A stretch of DNA of 64,000 nucleotides. It comes from Oenococcus kitaharae DSM 17330. Its GTDB lineage: Bacteria > Bacillota > Bacilli > Lactobacillales > Lactobacillaceae. The translations under genes and the position numbers were made by a program. Of this stretch, positions 36,004-44,319 are shown in pieces. Position 1 is the stretch's first letter, and every line of letters starts with the position of its first letter. The stretch spans positions 531,190 to 595,189 of the forward strand of contig NZ_CM001398.1 in NCBI RefSeq assembly GCF_000241055.1, written 5' to 3'. The notes under the pieces were generated by a model. That model had not been told where the DNA came from and did no database searches. It was given only the letters and a program-made list of their open reading frames with translations.

Positions 36004-37683
36004 CTATGCTTGTTGTTGACATAAATCAATAATTTGATTCAAGGTCTGGCTGCCAAAAGTAACATCGCCTTCATTAATCATAAAAGCGGGCACACTCATG
36101 ATTTTTTTGGATTTTCTAAAATCAGGAAAGAGCTGCAAATCAATCATTTCAGCCGTTATTTTGGGATTAAGAGCAGCGATTCTTTGACTGGCCGCCACGA
36201 CATCGGGACAAAAATGGCAAGTCAGAGACACACCTATTTGCAGATGCATAGCCGGTAACGCTTTAATTTGGTCAACTAGTTTTGTGTCAATACTTTGACC
36301 TGGTCCTGCCAAATTATAGATCGCTAGGACAATTGAATTCAATTCATGTCCAGTTGGAATCCCGCTAAAACGAATGCCACTGTCTTGTTTTTTGTTGTCC
36401 AATAAAATTAAAGCCGGTAAACGTTTATCAGCAGTAGCAGTGCTTGTCTCCTGTTGGACTGACAGGTGTGCTGGATCTAATGCACTTAATTCTTTTGTGA
36501 AACTCAGCAATTGCCTGCTCTTAGCTGAATCGTCTGTCAGTACCAACAGAGTTACTGCTTGATTTAGGCGCACAAACAGTGCTTTCAATTGTGCTTTTAT
36601 TTCATCAGGGAACCAAGTCCCTGCATGAGCCGGCGCAAGCGGCGTCTTTTCTTCTTCAGAATCTAGGGTAGTTTGCTGTGTGATCGAACTGACGGGCCTC
36701 TGCTTTTTAGCCGCTTTGATTGGAATCCCCAGCTGTCTTTTTTGTTCAATGACATAATTTTCAGCCGATGTGGCAGCTAAAGCACCATCGGCAGCCGCGG
36801 TAACAATCTGGCGAAGCGGCTTTGCCAAGAGGTCGCCAGCTGCAAAAACGCCTGGTAAATTAGTCTGCAGGCGCGCATCTGTCAATACATAACCGTCGGC
36901 ATCGGTTTCTAAAACATCTTTGATCTGCTCGCTATTGGCTTTTGTACCGACAAAAACGAACACACCAAAAGTCTCATCACCATCAGTCAAGTGATAAGTG
37001 GTGCTTTGACCAGTTTTTCGATTGAACAATTCCGCTTCTTTTAAGAAGGTATCCCCGGATACTTTCTTTAAGACTGTATTGTATTGAATGTCAATTTTTG
37101 GATTGTCAATGGCACGCTGGGCCGTCAGGCTAGCACAGGTAAACTGCGACCCACGCACTAATATTGTGACATGGCGGCCGAAACGACTGAGATAGTCAGC
37201 TTCTTCGGCCGCTGAATAGCCGCCGCCGACAACAAAAATTTGCAAACCGCTGAATAATTCACCATCACAAGTTGAACAGTAAGCAACACCGTGGCCTCGG
37301 TACTTATCTTCGCCCTCAAAACCGGCTTTTTTGGGATTGGCACCAGTTGCAAAAATAACGCTGCGGGCAAAATAATCTTGTTGACCGTGCAAAACCTTGA
37401 CCTCTTGATTCAAGTCCATGCTTTGAATATCATCTTGAACGATTGGGACGCGAAATTCATCAATTTGTTTTTGCATCAAATTGACTAGCTTGCTGCCATC
37501 AATATCAGCAACAGCCGGATAATTCCAAACAGTTGAGGTAGTCGTGACTTGTCCGCCAACTTGGTCCCTTTCGATGATCATGGTATCCAAAGCAGCCCGG
37601 CCGGCATAAATACCAGCCGTTAAGCCAGCTGGACCGGCACCGATAATGATCGTATCGTAAATATGCTTTGGATTCATATTCAT
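36004..37683 (-). CDS. thioredoxin-reductase domain fused to a C-terminal AhpF-N-like disulfide domain
   Basis: A 559-residue flavoprotein. Residues 1-320 are a thioredoxin-reductase module: FAD site GAGPAG (15-20), redox CSTC (Cys136, Cys139), NADPH site VVGGGYSAAEEA, and GVFAAGD. Residues 390-559 match the two-thioredoxin-fold N-terminal domain of AhpF, with redox CHFC (Cys489, Cys492) in SLTCHFCPDVV. In normal AhpF this domain comes first, so the order here is swapped. Next to ahpC it surely delivers electrons from NAD(P)H to the peroxiredoxin. The start is the ATG at 37683; an in-frame extension would overlap ahpC. Confidence 0.9.
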   Translation of the reverse strand: MNMNPKHIYDTIIIGAGPAGLTAGIYAGRAALDTMIIERDQVGGQVTTTSTVWNYPAVADIDGSKLVNLMQKQIDEFRVPIVQDDIQSMDLNQEVKVLHGQQDYFARSVIFATGANPKKAGFEGEDKYRGHGVAYCSTCDGELFSGLQIFVVGGGYSAAEEADYLSRFGRHVTILVRGSQFTCASLTAQRAIDNPKIDIQYNTVLKKVSGDTFLKEAELFNRKTGQSTTYHLTDGDETFGVFVFVGTKANSEQIKDVLETDADGYVLTDARLQTNLPGVFAAGDLLAKPLRQIVTAAADGALAATSAENYVIEQKRQLGIPIKAAKKQRPVSSITQQTTLDSEEEKTPLAPAHAGTWFPDEIKAQLKALFVRLNQAVTLLVLTDDSAKSRQLLSFTKELSALDPAHLSVQQETSTATADKRLPALILLDNKKQDSGIRFSGIPTGHELNSIVLAIYNLAGPGQSIDTKLVDQIKALPAMHLQIGVSLTCHFCPDVVAASQRIAALNPKITAEMIDLQLFPDFRKSKKIMSVPAFMINEGDVTFGSQTLNQIIDLCQQQA

Positions 37684-37696
37684 TAGCCTGCCCAGC

Positions 37697-38260
37697 TTAG
37701 ATCTTGCCAACCAAATCAAGGCTTGGTGTGATTGAATCTTCGCCAGGATGCCAGTTTGCCGGGCAGACTTTATCACCGTGTTCAGCAACGAACTGCGCAG
37801 CTTCTAGTGTCCTGAGAATTTCCGCTGCATTGCGGCCGATGCCCATGTCGTTGATTGTGTAAGACCTGATCTTGCCTGCAGGGTCAATAATGAAAACGCC
37901 GCGAAAAGCTTGGCCAGCATCTTCATCTAAGACTTCAAAGAAACGCGCTAATTTGCCAGCGGGATCAGCCAGCATCGGATACTGGACTTTTCCGATCGTA
38001 TCGGTTGCCTCTGCCCAGGCTTTGTGGACAAATTCACTGTCTTCAGATACGGAATAGATTTCTGCGTTGGCTTTTTTAAAGGCTTCATAATGATCTTGCA
38101 GATCTCCTAATTCTGTCGGGCAGACGAAAGAAAAATCAGCTGGGTAAAAGAAGAAGATGGACCATTTGCCAAGAATGTTTTTCTTCGTTACCTCTTTAAC
38201 CTTGCCTTGCTGATAGGCATTGACCTTAAAATCGGCTATTTCATTATTAATAAAATTCAT
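37697..38260 (-). CDS. ahpC: alkyl hydroperoxide reductase subunit C (2-Cys peroxiredoxin)
   Basis: A 187-residue typical 2-Cys peroxiredoxin reducing H2O2 and organic peroxides. Peroxidatic cysteine in SFVCPTELGD (about 48), resolving cysteine in KVCPANWHPGE (about 167). ATG 38260 has a GAGGAG site; a longer in-frame start upstream is unlikely. It is the first gene of the operon with the reductase 13 nt downstream, and its leader carries an element shared with mntH. Confidence 0.95.
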   Translation of the reverse strand: MNFINNEIADFKVNAYQQGKVKEVTKKNILGKWSIFFFYPADFSFVCPTELGDLQDHYEAFKKANAEIYSVSEDSEFVHKAWAEATDTIGKVQYPMLADPAGKLARFFEVLDEDAGQAFRGVFIIDPAGKIRSYTINDMGIGRNAAEILRTLEAAQFVAEHGDKVCPANWHPGEDSITPSLDLVGKI

Positions 38261-38421
38261 GTTCGGATCTCCTCTTAATGAAGTCCACAAAAACCGGCAG
38301 AAAAAATCGGTCGGGTTTTAAACAGACATCATAACTCAAATTAACTATTCCTTATTTATCAAAATCTGTCACTCCACTTGTGTGAATAGCTGATAAACAA
38401 GATCTAGCTAAATCGACTATA
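38261..38421 (-). promoter_or_regulatory. ahpC leader with the element shared with mntH
   Basis: TATAGT at 38421-38416 in the same context (TTTTAGTGTATAGT) as for mntH. Downstream, CTTGTTTATCA / TGATAAATAAG forms an 11-bp helix including one G-U pair where mntH has an A-C mismatch, around an internal loop GCT...TGACAGAT and an apical TTCAC/GTGGA hairpin. Confidence 0.6.
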
Positions 38422-38456
38422 CACTAAAAAACATCACTCGGAGATGCTTTTGTCAT

Positions 38457-39749
38457 TTAATAAGTTTTCTTGTATTTAAGATATAAATCATTCACTTCTT
38501 TGTCGGCCAGCAGTTCTCTAGGGAAGAAGAAACGACGGTCAATCGATTCTTTGCCATTGATTGCTGCAACGAGCGGGCTTAGCTGAGACAGCTCGGCTTG
38601 TTCGCCATTAGGGTATACGAATTTAATACCTTCTTCACCTGTCTTTGGCGAGTAGCTTTCATAAGGAAGGTCAGTTGCATCGTTTTCGCCGGTATAATAT
38701 TTTGGATCAAAACCTAGGGCCACAATTTTCTGTTTGATGTCGGCCAGCAGCGGTTTGGTTTGGGCGTTTAATACCATTGATTTAAGCGGCTTGCGGTCCA
38801 AGAATCTTTTAGCTAAGTCGGCCAGCACAGGATCGTCTGCATTCTGCCAAATATTGAAGGCTGTATTGAAAACAGAGTCATCCAACGCAATATAATCCTG
38901 GACATCGATCTTGTTTTTTAAGGAAAATATCGGCTTTAATAATTGGAAGAAAATCGGATTATCGGGATTCTGGTCAAATAGTTCCTGTGCCCGCATCAGC
39001 AGATTTTCCAAAACGACTTCCATGCCGCGGGACACCGGATGGAAATAAACCTGCAGATACATTTGATAACGTGAAATGACATAGTCCTCAATTGAGTGAA
39101 CGCCGGCAATGTCAAAGGCAAAGCCATCTTTGACAGGTCGGATCAAGCGCAGGATTCGTTCGATATCATAACGGCCATATTCAGCACCTGTGTAGTAAGC
39201 ATCTCTCAGCAGGTAGTCCATCCGGTCAGCATCTAATTGCGAACTGATTAGCTGGACGACGCGTTTATCAGGATAGGTTTTACCAATTACTGCAGCAACT
39301 TTTGCCGGAAAATCCTTGGACACACGCCGCAAAATGGCGTTCACTTCAGTAGAGGGATCAGTAATAATTTTTTGAGTAAATTGCTCGTGTACCGTATTAA
39401 ATAGGTGCTCAAATGTATGCGAGTATGCACCGTGGCCGACATCGTGCAGTAAGGCGGCTGCCTGTACTAGCAAATCATTTTGATGTTCCCACTTTTTTTC
39501 ATTAAATAATTGTTTATTGTGATCCAGCGCGTCGATCATTCTGCGAGATATTTCATAAACACCCAAAGAATGCTGGAAACGGGATTGTTCGCCGCCATGA
39601 AAAACCAAATTGGCGACACCTAGGTGTTTGATGCGGCGAAGACGCTGCATTTCGTGTGAATTAATTAAATCGAGGATCACGGAATTATCAACGTGAATGA
39701 AACCAAGAATTGGGTCACGAAAGACTTTTTCAGATTTTAAACTAGTCAT
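38457..39749 (-). CDS. HD-domain phosphohydrolase (YwfO / dGTPase-like)
   Basis: A 430-residue HD hydrolase. HSLGVYEISRRM, the HD pair in LLHDVGHGAYSHTFEH (about 101-116), DADRMDYLLRDAYYTG and the downstream helical domain match B. subtilis YwfO and dNTP triphosphohydrolases. It probably hydrolyses a nucleotide triphosphate. No ribosome site; TAAAAT ends 7 nt before the ATG, predicting a leaderless message. It is divergent from the DUF1934 gene with only 47 nt between the two start codons. Confidence 0.9.
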   Translation of the reverse strand: MTSLKSEKVFRDPILGFIHVDNSVILDLINSHEMQRLRRIKHLGVANLVFHGGEQSRFQHSLGVYEISRRMIDALDHNKQLFNEKKWEHQNDLLVQAAALLHDVGHGAYSHTFEHLFNTVHEQFTQKIITDPSTEVNAILRRVSKDFPAKVAAVIGKTYPDKRVVQLISSQLDADRMDYLLRDAYYTGAEYGRYDIERILRLIRPVKDGFAFDIAGVHSIEDYVISRYQMYLQVYFHPVSRGMEVVLENLLMRAQELFDQNPDNPIFFQLLKPIFSLKNKIDVQDYIALDDSVFNTAFNIWQNADDPVLADLAKRFLDRKPLKSMVLNAQTKPLLADIKQKIVALGFDPKYYTGENDATDLPYESYSPKTGEEGIKFVYPNGEQAELSQLSPLVAAINGKESIDRRFFFPRELLADKEVNDLYLKYKKTY

Positions 39750-39796
39750 TAATTAAATTTTAGACTAATTGGTCAATAACTGTATAATTTTTAGTA

Positions 39797-40234
39797 ATGA
39801 CAAAAGAATTTAAAACTCCGATTAATATAGAAATAACCTCAGATGTTGACCGGGCTGGTGATAAAGAAAACGTTCATCAGCAAGCCCAGGGTTCATTATT
39901 ATTTAATGAAGACCATTCCTATACGATCCTTTATGATATGGCAGGAGACCTAGTTAGATTGGAGATCGCTCCGGAAAAAACACGTACGGTCTATTTTGGC
40001 CATAATGGTAAAACGGTGATGGTTTACGACGAAATGATGGATCAGGCCAAATCTACCTATATGAGTGATTATGGCGCGATGGATATGCTGGTCAAAACAG
40101 CAAGTGTGGATTTCGATCAGGTTGATGGGCAAGGTATGCTTCATATTAAGTATGAACTGTTCCAAAATGAGGCTTCTTTAGGAAAATTTGATTTAACCTT
40201 GCAATTTGTACCAACGGTTAGTACGATAGATTAG
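39797..40234 (+). CDS. DUF1934 beta-barrel protein (YwiB-like)
   Basis: A 145-residue protein of the DUF1934 family, a calycin-like beta barrel of unknown function often encoded next to rpoE in low-GC Gram-positives. Recognisable parts are INIEITSDV at the start, ILYDMAGDLVRLEI in the middle and HIKYELFQN. TATAAT (39783-39788) ends 8 nt before the ATG and there is no ribosome site, again a leaderless prediction. Confidence 0.85.
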   Translation: MTKEFKTPINIEITSDVDRAGDKENVHQQAQGSLLFNEDHSYTILYDMAGDLVRLEIAPEKTRTVYFGHNGKTVMVYDEMMDQAKSTYMSDYGAMDMLVKTASVDFDQVDGQGMLHIKYELFQNEASLGKFDLTLQFVPTVSTID

Positions 40235-40260
40235 CAGAATAGACAGGAAAAGGAATCTAA

Positions 40261-40839
40261 ATGGCAGTAAAAGACTATACAAATACACAAATCGCTGAGT
40301 TAAGCAACATCGAATTGGTTCGTGAACTGTTAAATGAAACACGCAAGCAGACCAAGTTTGTTGATATCCTAGCCGAATTGGAAAAGGTCCGCGGCAGCAA
40401 GTTAGATGATGAGACGATTGTTCAAATTTATACAGACTTGAACGCCGATGGCTCCTTTATCAGCATGGGTGACAATGAGTGGGCTTTGCGTTCTTGGTTT
40501 GCTATTGACTCAATCAATGAATCGATCCATGAAGATTTGGATGAAGAAGACGAAAAGCCAAAGAAGAAGCGTGGCAAGAAGGCTGTTAGCGAAGACGATG
40601 TCGTTGATATTGACGATGATGAAGACGATGATGTTATCGATACTGAAGATGAAGACGATAGTACTGACGATACCGAAGATGATAGTAGCGATGACAGCAA
40701 GGACGCTGATGATGACGATTCAGATAGTTCTGACAGTGATGATGGCGAATTACCGTTAAATACAGATGATAAGCCCTTAGACGTGATTAAAGATAATAAT
40801 GATCTTGATGATTTAAGCGATGGTGATCAGGAAGTTTAA
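40261..40839 (+). CDS. rpoE: RNA polymerase delta subunit
   Basis: A 192-residue RNA polymerase delta factor of low-GC Gram-positives, which recycles polymerase and sharpens promoter choice. Residues 1-90 form the folded HARE-HTH-like domain ([32 protein letters not shown]); residues 95-192 are an almost pure Asp/Glu/Ser tail after a short lysine patch (KPKKKRGKK). Ribosome site AAAAGGAATC. Order DUF1934-rpoE-pyrG-murA is standard for lactobacilli. Confidence 0.95.
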   Translation: MAVKDYTNTQIAELSNIELVRELLNETRKQTKFVDILAELEKVRGSKLDDETIVQIYTDLNADGSFISMGDNEWALRSWFAIDSINESIHEDLDEEDEKPKKKRGKKAVSEDDVVDIDDDEDDDVIDTEDEDDSTDDTEDDSSDDSKDADDDDSDSSDSDDGELPLNTDDKPLDVIKDNNDLDDLSDGDQEV

Positions 40840-40874
40840 TCATTTTTGAAAGCTTTTAAGATTGAGCAAAGTGC

Positions 40875-40968
40875 TTGACGATTTGCCCGCATATCTGTAA
40901 TGTAAATAAGGGCGCTCTAATAAATGAGCCAAGCTCCTAACCTAATAAGCTAGGAGCTTTTTTATTTT
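40875..40968 (+). promoter_or_regulatory. pyrG promoter and CTP-sensing attenuator
   Basis: TTGACG (40875-40880), 17 nt, TAATGT, then a likely start at GGGC (40910-40913). A terminator AAGCTCCTA / TAGGAGCTT plus T6 (40931-40963) precedes the ATG and contains the only ribosome-site-like GGAG. In B. subtilis and L. lactis, low CTP causes extra G residues at the GGGC start that pair with the pyrimidines of the terminator stem; the elements for that are present here. Confidence 0.75.
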
Positions 40969-42597
40969 ATGGCAGAAGCAAAGCAAACAAAATATATTTT
41001 CGTAACCGGCGGTGTTGTATCGTCACTGGGGAAGGGGATTGTTGCAGCGAGCCTCGGCCGTTTGTTAAAATCTCGCGGGTTGACTGTAACTGTACAAAAG
41101 TTCGATCCATATTTGAATCCGGATCCTGGAACGATGTCTCCATACCAGCACGGTGAGACTTTTGTGACTCAGGATGGTGTTGAGACCGATCTGGATTTAG
41201 GCCACTATGAGCGATTCATGGATATTAATACGAATAAATATTCGAATGTGACTTCCGGAAAAATTTATCAAGAAGTGATTGAGCGCGAGCGGACTGGTGA
41301 TTATATGGGTCGGACTGTACAGGTCATCCCCCATGTCACAGATGCAATTAAAGACAAGATTTTTCGCGGTGCCAAAGAATCCAACGCTGATGTTATTATT
41401 ACGGAAATCGGCGGCACAATCGGTGACATCGAATCAATGGCTTTTATTGAAGCCATTCGTCAGATGAAAAAGGAAGTTGGTTCCGTTAACACCTTTTATA
41501 TCCATGTTTCTCTGGTGCCTTTTTTGCGTGCTGCTGGTGAATTGAAAACTAAGCCGACGCAACATTCGGTCCATGAATTGCGTGGTATGGGTATTCAGCC
41601 GGATATGATCGTTGTCAGATCGGAAATGGCCATTACGGATGCGATGAAGGAGAAATTATCCGAATTCACGGATGTCCCGACTGAAGCCATTATTCAATCA
41701 ATTGATTCAGATGTTTTATATTCTGTGCCTTTAAATTTGGCAGCTCAGCATATGGATCAGGTCGTGCTGAATAAACTGCAGCTTGGTCATCAGCCGCAAG
41801 CCGATTTGACTCAATGGTCGGCGTTGGTGGACCGCATTCGTCATCTATCTAAAGAAATTAAGATTGCCTTAGTCGGTAAATATACGGATTTGCCGGACGC
41901 CTATATTTCTGTGCATGAAGCGTTGAAACACGCGGGTTATGCTGTTGATGCCAAAATAAAATTGATCAGTATTAATTCAGAAACTGTCAATGATAGTAAT
42001 GCCGCTGAACAGTTGAAAGAAATTGATGGCTTGATTGTGCCTGGTGGTTTTGGCCATCGCGGCACCGAGGGCATGATTTCGGCAATCAAATATGTCCGGG
42101 AACACAACATCCCTTTCCTCGGCGTTTGTCTTGGCATGCAGATGGCATCAGTGGAATTTGCGCGTGATGCAGTCGGTCTAAAGGGCGCTAATTCAGCTGA
42201 GATGGATCCAGAGACAGCTTACCCGGTTGTCGGTTTGATGGATTCCCAGAAAAAAATTACAAAAATTGGCGGTACGATGCGCCTTGGATCGTATACTGCT
42301 GTCTTGAAATCAGGAAGCAAAACAGCTGCCGCCTACGGCAATGTATCTGAAATTTCCGAACGTCATCGTCATCGTTACGAATTCAACAATCATTACCGTC
42401 AGCAATTCGAAGCGGCCGGCATGGTCTTTTCCGGAACCTCGCCTGATAATTCACTCGTGGAAATCATTGAGTATCCTAAAAACGATTTCTTTATAGCAGC
42501 GCAGTATCATCCGGAATTTCTCAGCCGTCCAGAACGGCCTGAGGGTCTATATGCTGCCTTTATTCGTGCGGCCTTATCTTATGAGCATCGTCAGTGA
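40969..42597 (+). CDS. pyrG: CTP synthase
   Basis: A 542-residue enzyme making CTP from UTP, ATP and glutamine. The synthetase half opens with [14 protein letters not shown] (11-24); the glutaminase half has the nucleophile in [11 protein letters not shown] (about 385) and the His-Glu pair in [10 protein letters not shown] (about 517). Length is normal. Translation initiates close to the attenuator hairpin. murA follows 39 nt later. Confidence 0.97.
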   Translation: MAEAKQTKYIFVTGGVVSSLGKGIVAASLGRLLKSRGLTVTVQKFDPYLNPDPGTMSPYQHGETFVTQDGVETDLDLGHYERFMDINTNKYSNVTSGKIYQEVIERERTGDYMGRTVQVIPHVTDAIKDKIFRGAKESNADVIITEIGGTIGDIESMAFIEAIRQMKKEVGSVNTFYIHVSLVPFLRAAGELKTKPTQHSVHELRGMGIQPDMIVVRSEMAITDAMKEKLSEFTDVPTEAIIQSIDSDVLYSVPLNLAAQHMDQVVLNKLQLGHQPQADLTQWSALVDRIRHLSKEIKIALVGKYTDLPDAYISVHEALKHAGYAVDAKIKLISINSETVNDSNAAEQLKEIDGLIVPGGFGHRGTEGMISAIKYVREHNIPFLGVCLGMQMASVEFARDAVGLKGANSAEMDPETAYPVVGLMDSQKKITKIGGTMRLGSYTAVLKSGSKTAAAYGNVSEISERHRHRYEFNNHYRQQFEAAGMVFSGTSPDNSLVEIIEYPKNDFFIAAQYHPEFLSRPERPEGLYAAFIRAALSYEHRQ

Positions 42598-42636
42598 GCC
42601 TGAAATCTATTAAAAATTAAGCTAAAATTAAAGTTA

Positions 42637-43923
42637 ATGACCAAAATCTTAATTAATGGCGGAAAGCGCCTACATGGGGAAGTCACAATCGGAGGCGCAA
42701 AAAACTCGACTGTGGCGCTGATTCCGGCTTCGATTCTCGCTGAGACACCAGTTCGTTTTGATACTGTCCCGGCTATTTTGGATGTCAAAAATCTTCAATT
42801 AATTTTGAAATCCATGAATGTTTCGTCGACTTTTCATGACGGCTTTTTAGAAGTTGATCCGACGCATATTGTCGAAGGGCCGCTTCCTAAAAATGCGATC
42901 AAATCTTTGAGAGCCTCCTATTATTTTATGGGTGCGCTGCTGGGCCGTTTTGGCAAAGCTACAGTAACTTTTCCAGGTGGGGATAATATCGGCCCGCGGC
43001 CGATTGACCAGCACATTAAGGGTTTTAAAGCTTTGGGTGCGCTCGTTCGTGAAGATAATGACACGATTTATATTACGACCGGCCCGCAGGGCCTTCATGG
43101 TGCAGAGATATTTTTTGATAAAGTCTCAGTCGGTGCAACGATGAATTTAATTATGGCATCGGTTCGCGCTAAGGGCCTTACAATTTTGGAGAACGTGGCT
43201 CGCGAACCCGAAATTACGGATTTGGCTACTTTTTTGAACAATATGGGTGCTAATATTCGTGGTGCTGGTACTGATACCATTCGTATTTCGGGTGTTCCTG
43301 TTCTACGTTCTTCGGCTGTACATACAATTATTCCCGATCGTATTGAAGCCGGGACCTATATTACGGCCGCAGCTGCTATGGGTGATGGCGTTACCGTGAA
43401 AAATGTGATCCCAGAGCATTTAGAGTCTTTTACCTCTAAGCTAATTGAAATGGGGGTGCGTTTGAGAATTTCGGAAGATGAGATTTACGTACCGGCAACC
43501 GGCCATTTAAAACCGGTAATCATCACGACAGCGCCCTTTCCTGGTTTTGCGACTGACCTTCAGCAGCCAATTAGTCCGTTATTGATGAAGGCTGACGGCC
43601 GCTCAACAATTATTGATACGATTTATCCGCAGCGAATCCGTCACGTAGTTGAATTACGACGCATGGGCGGGGATATTTCCTCTCTGGAAGGCGGTGTGAT
43701 TCAGATCAATGAATCGCCTCGCCTAATTGGGACAGATGTGCAAGCCGCTGAGATCAGAGCTGGTGCAGCTTTAGTGATTGCTGGGCTGATGGCTGATGGC
43801 CAGACAGTCATTGACCATGCTGACCATATCCTACGCGGTTACGAACAGATCCAGCAGAAATTGACCAATTTAGGTGCGTCTGTTGAAGTTTTGGATGTGG
43901 ATTTGCCTAGTTTGATGCCCTAA
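42637..43923 (+). CDS. murA: UDP-GlcNAc 1-carboxyvinyltransferase with Asp in place of the catalytic Cys
   Basis: A 428-residue MurA, first committed step of peptidoglycan synthesis. GGAKNSTVALIPASIL at the start, RASYYFMGALLGR, and LRAGAALVIAGLMA-type segments identify it. At the active loop, where most enzymes have GGCxIGxRP, the sequence is PGGDNIGPRPIDQH, so Asp116 replaces the cysteine that fosfomycin alkylates. The same swap is known in mycobacteria and chlamydia and gives intrinsic fosfomycin resistance. No ribosome site: TAAAAT ends 8 nt upstream, so a leaderless transcript is possible in addition to read-through from pyrG. Confidence 0.95.
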   Translation: MTKILINGGKRLHGEVTIGGAKNSTVALIPASILAETPVRFDTVPAILDVKNLQLILKSMNVSSTFHDGFLEVDPTHIVEGPLPKNAIKSLRASYYFMGALLGRFGKATVTFPGGDNIGPRPIDQHIKGFKALGALVREDNDTIYITTGPQGLHGAEIFFDKVSVGATMNLIMASVRAKGLTILENVAREPEITDLATFLNNMGANIRGAGTDTIRISGVPVLRSSAVHTIIPDRIEAGTYITAAAAMGDGVTVKNVIPEHLESFTSKLIEMGVRLRISEDEIYVPATGHLKPVIITTAPFPGFATDLQQPISPLLMKADGRSTIIDTIYPQRIRHVVELRRMGGDISSLEGGVIQINESPRLIGTDVQAAEIRAGAALVIAGLMADGQTVIDHADHILRGYEQIQQKLTNLGASVEVLDVDLPSLMP

Positions 43924-43935
43924 GGACCTTCTGGC

Positions 43936-44019
43936 TTGAAATACGTGAGTTGAGCTGTTATTATATTAGGGTTATGACTGACTCTTTGGCTTGAGCTAAA
44001 GGGCACTAAGGAGAAAAAT
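43936..44019 (+). promoter_or_regulatory. promoter and short leader of rpmE2
   Basis: TTGAAA (43936-43941), 17 nt, TATTAT (43959-43964). The leader of about 50 nt folds into a 7-bp tetraloop hairpin CTTTGGC TTGA GCTAAAG just before the AAGGAG site, which might hold a feedback site for L31. Confidence 0.7.
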
Positions 44020-44262
44020 ATGAAAGCAGATATTCATCCAGATTACCGTCCAGTCGTTTTTGTCGATTCGACGACCGGTGCTAAGTTCTTGGCAGGTTCG
44101 ACCGCTAAAGCTCAGGGCGAAGTTGATTACGAAGGCCAGACCTATCCAATGGTTCGTGTTGAAGTATCATCTGATTCGCATCCTTTCTATACTGGGAAGC
44201 AAAAAGTTAACCAAGCCGATGGTGCGGTTGACAAGTTCAATAAAAAATACGGACTCAAGTAA
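44020..44262 (+). CDS. rpmE2: 50S ribosomal protein L31, type B
   Basis: An 80-residue L31 of the zinc-free B type: [19 protein letters not shown] and [13 protein letters not shown] are diagnostic and the CxxC pairs of the zinc form are absent. Strong AAGGAG site and its own promoter and terminator, consistent with high expression. Confidence 0.97.
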   Translation: MKADIHPDYRPVVFVDSTTGAKFLAGSTAKAQGEVDYEGQTYPMVRVEVSSDSHPFYTGKQKVNQADGAVDKFNKKYGLK

Positions 44263-44270
44263 AAAGTCTC

Positions 44271-44291
44271 AGCCGCTTGGCGGCTTTTTTT
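44271..44291 (+). terminator. terminator of rpmE2
   Basis: AGCCG CTTGG CGGCT plus seven T, just after the stop. Confidence 0.9.
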
Positions 44292-44319
44292 GTATGCTAA
44301 ATAATAAGGAGAATTTAAC

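Noticed and set aside
40428-40700. Serine-rich minus-strand ORF
   Set aside because: It is the antisense of the Asp/Glu-rich tail of rpoE.
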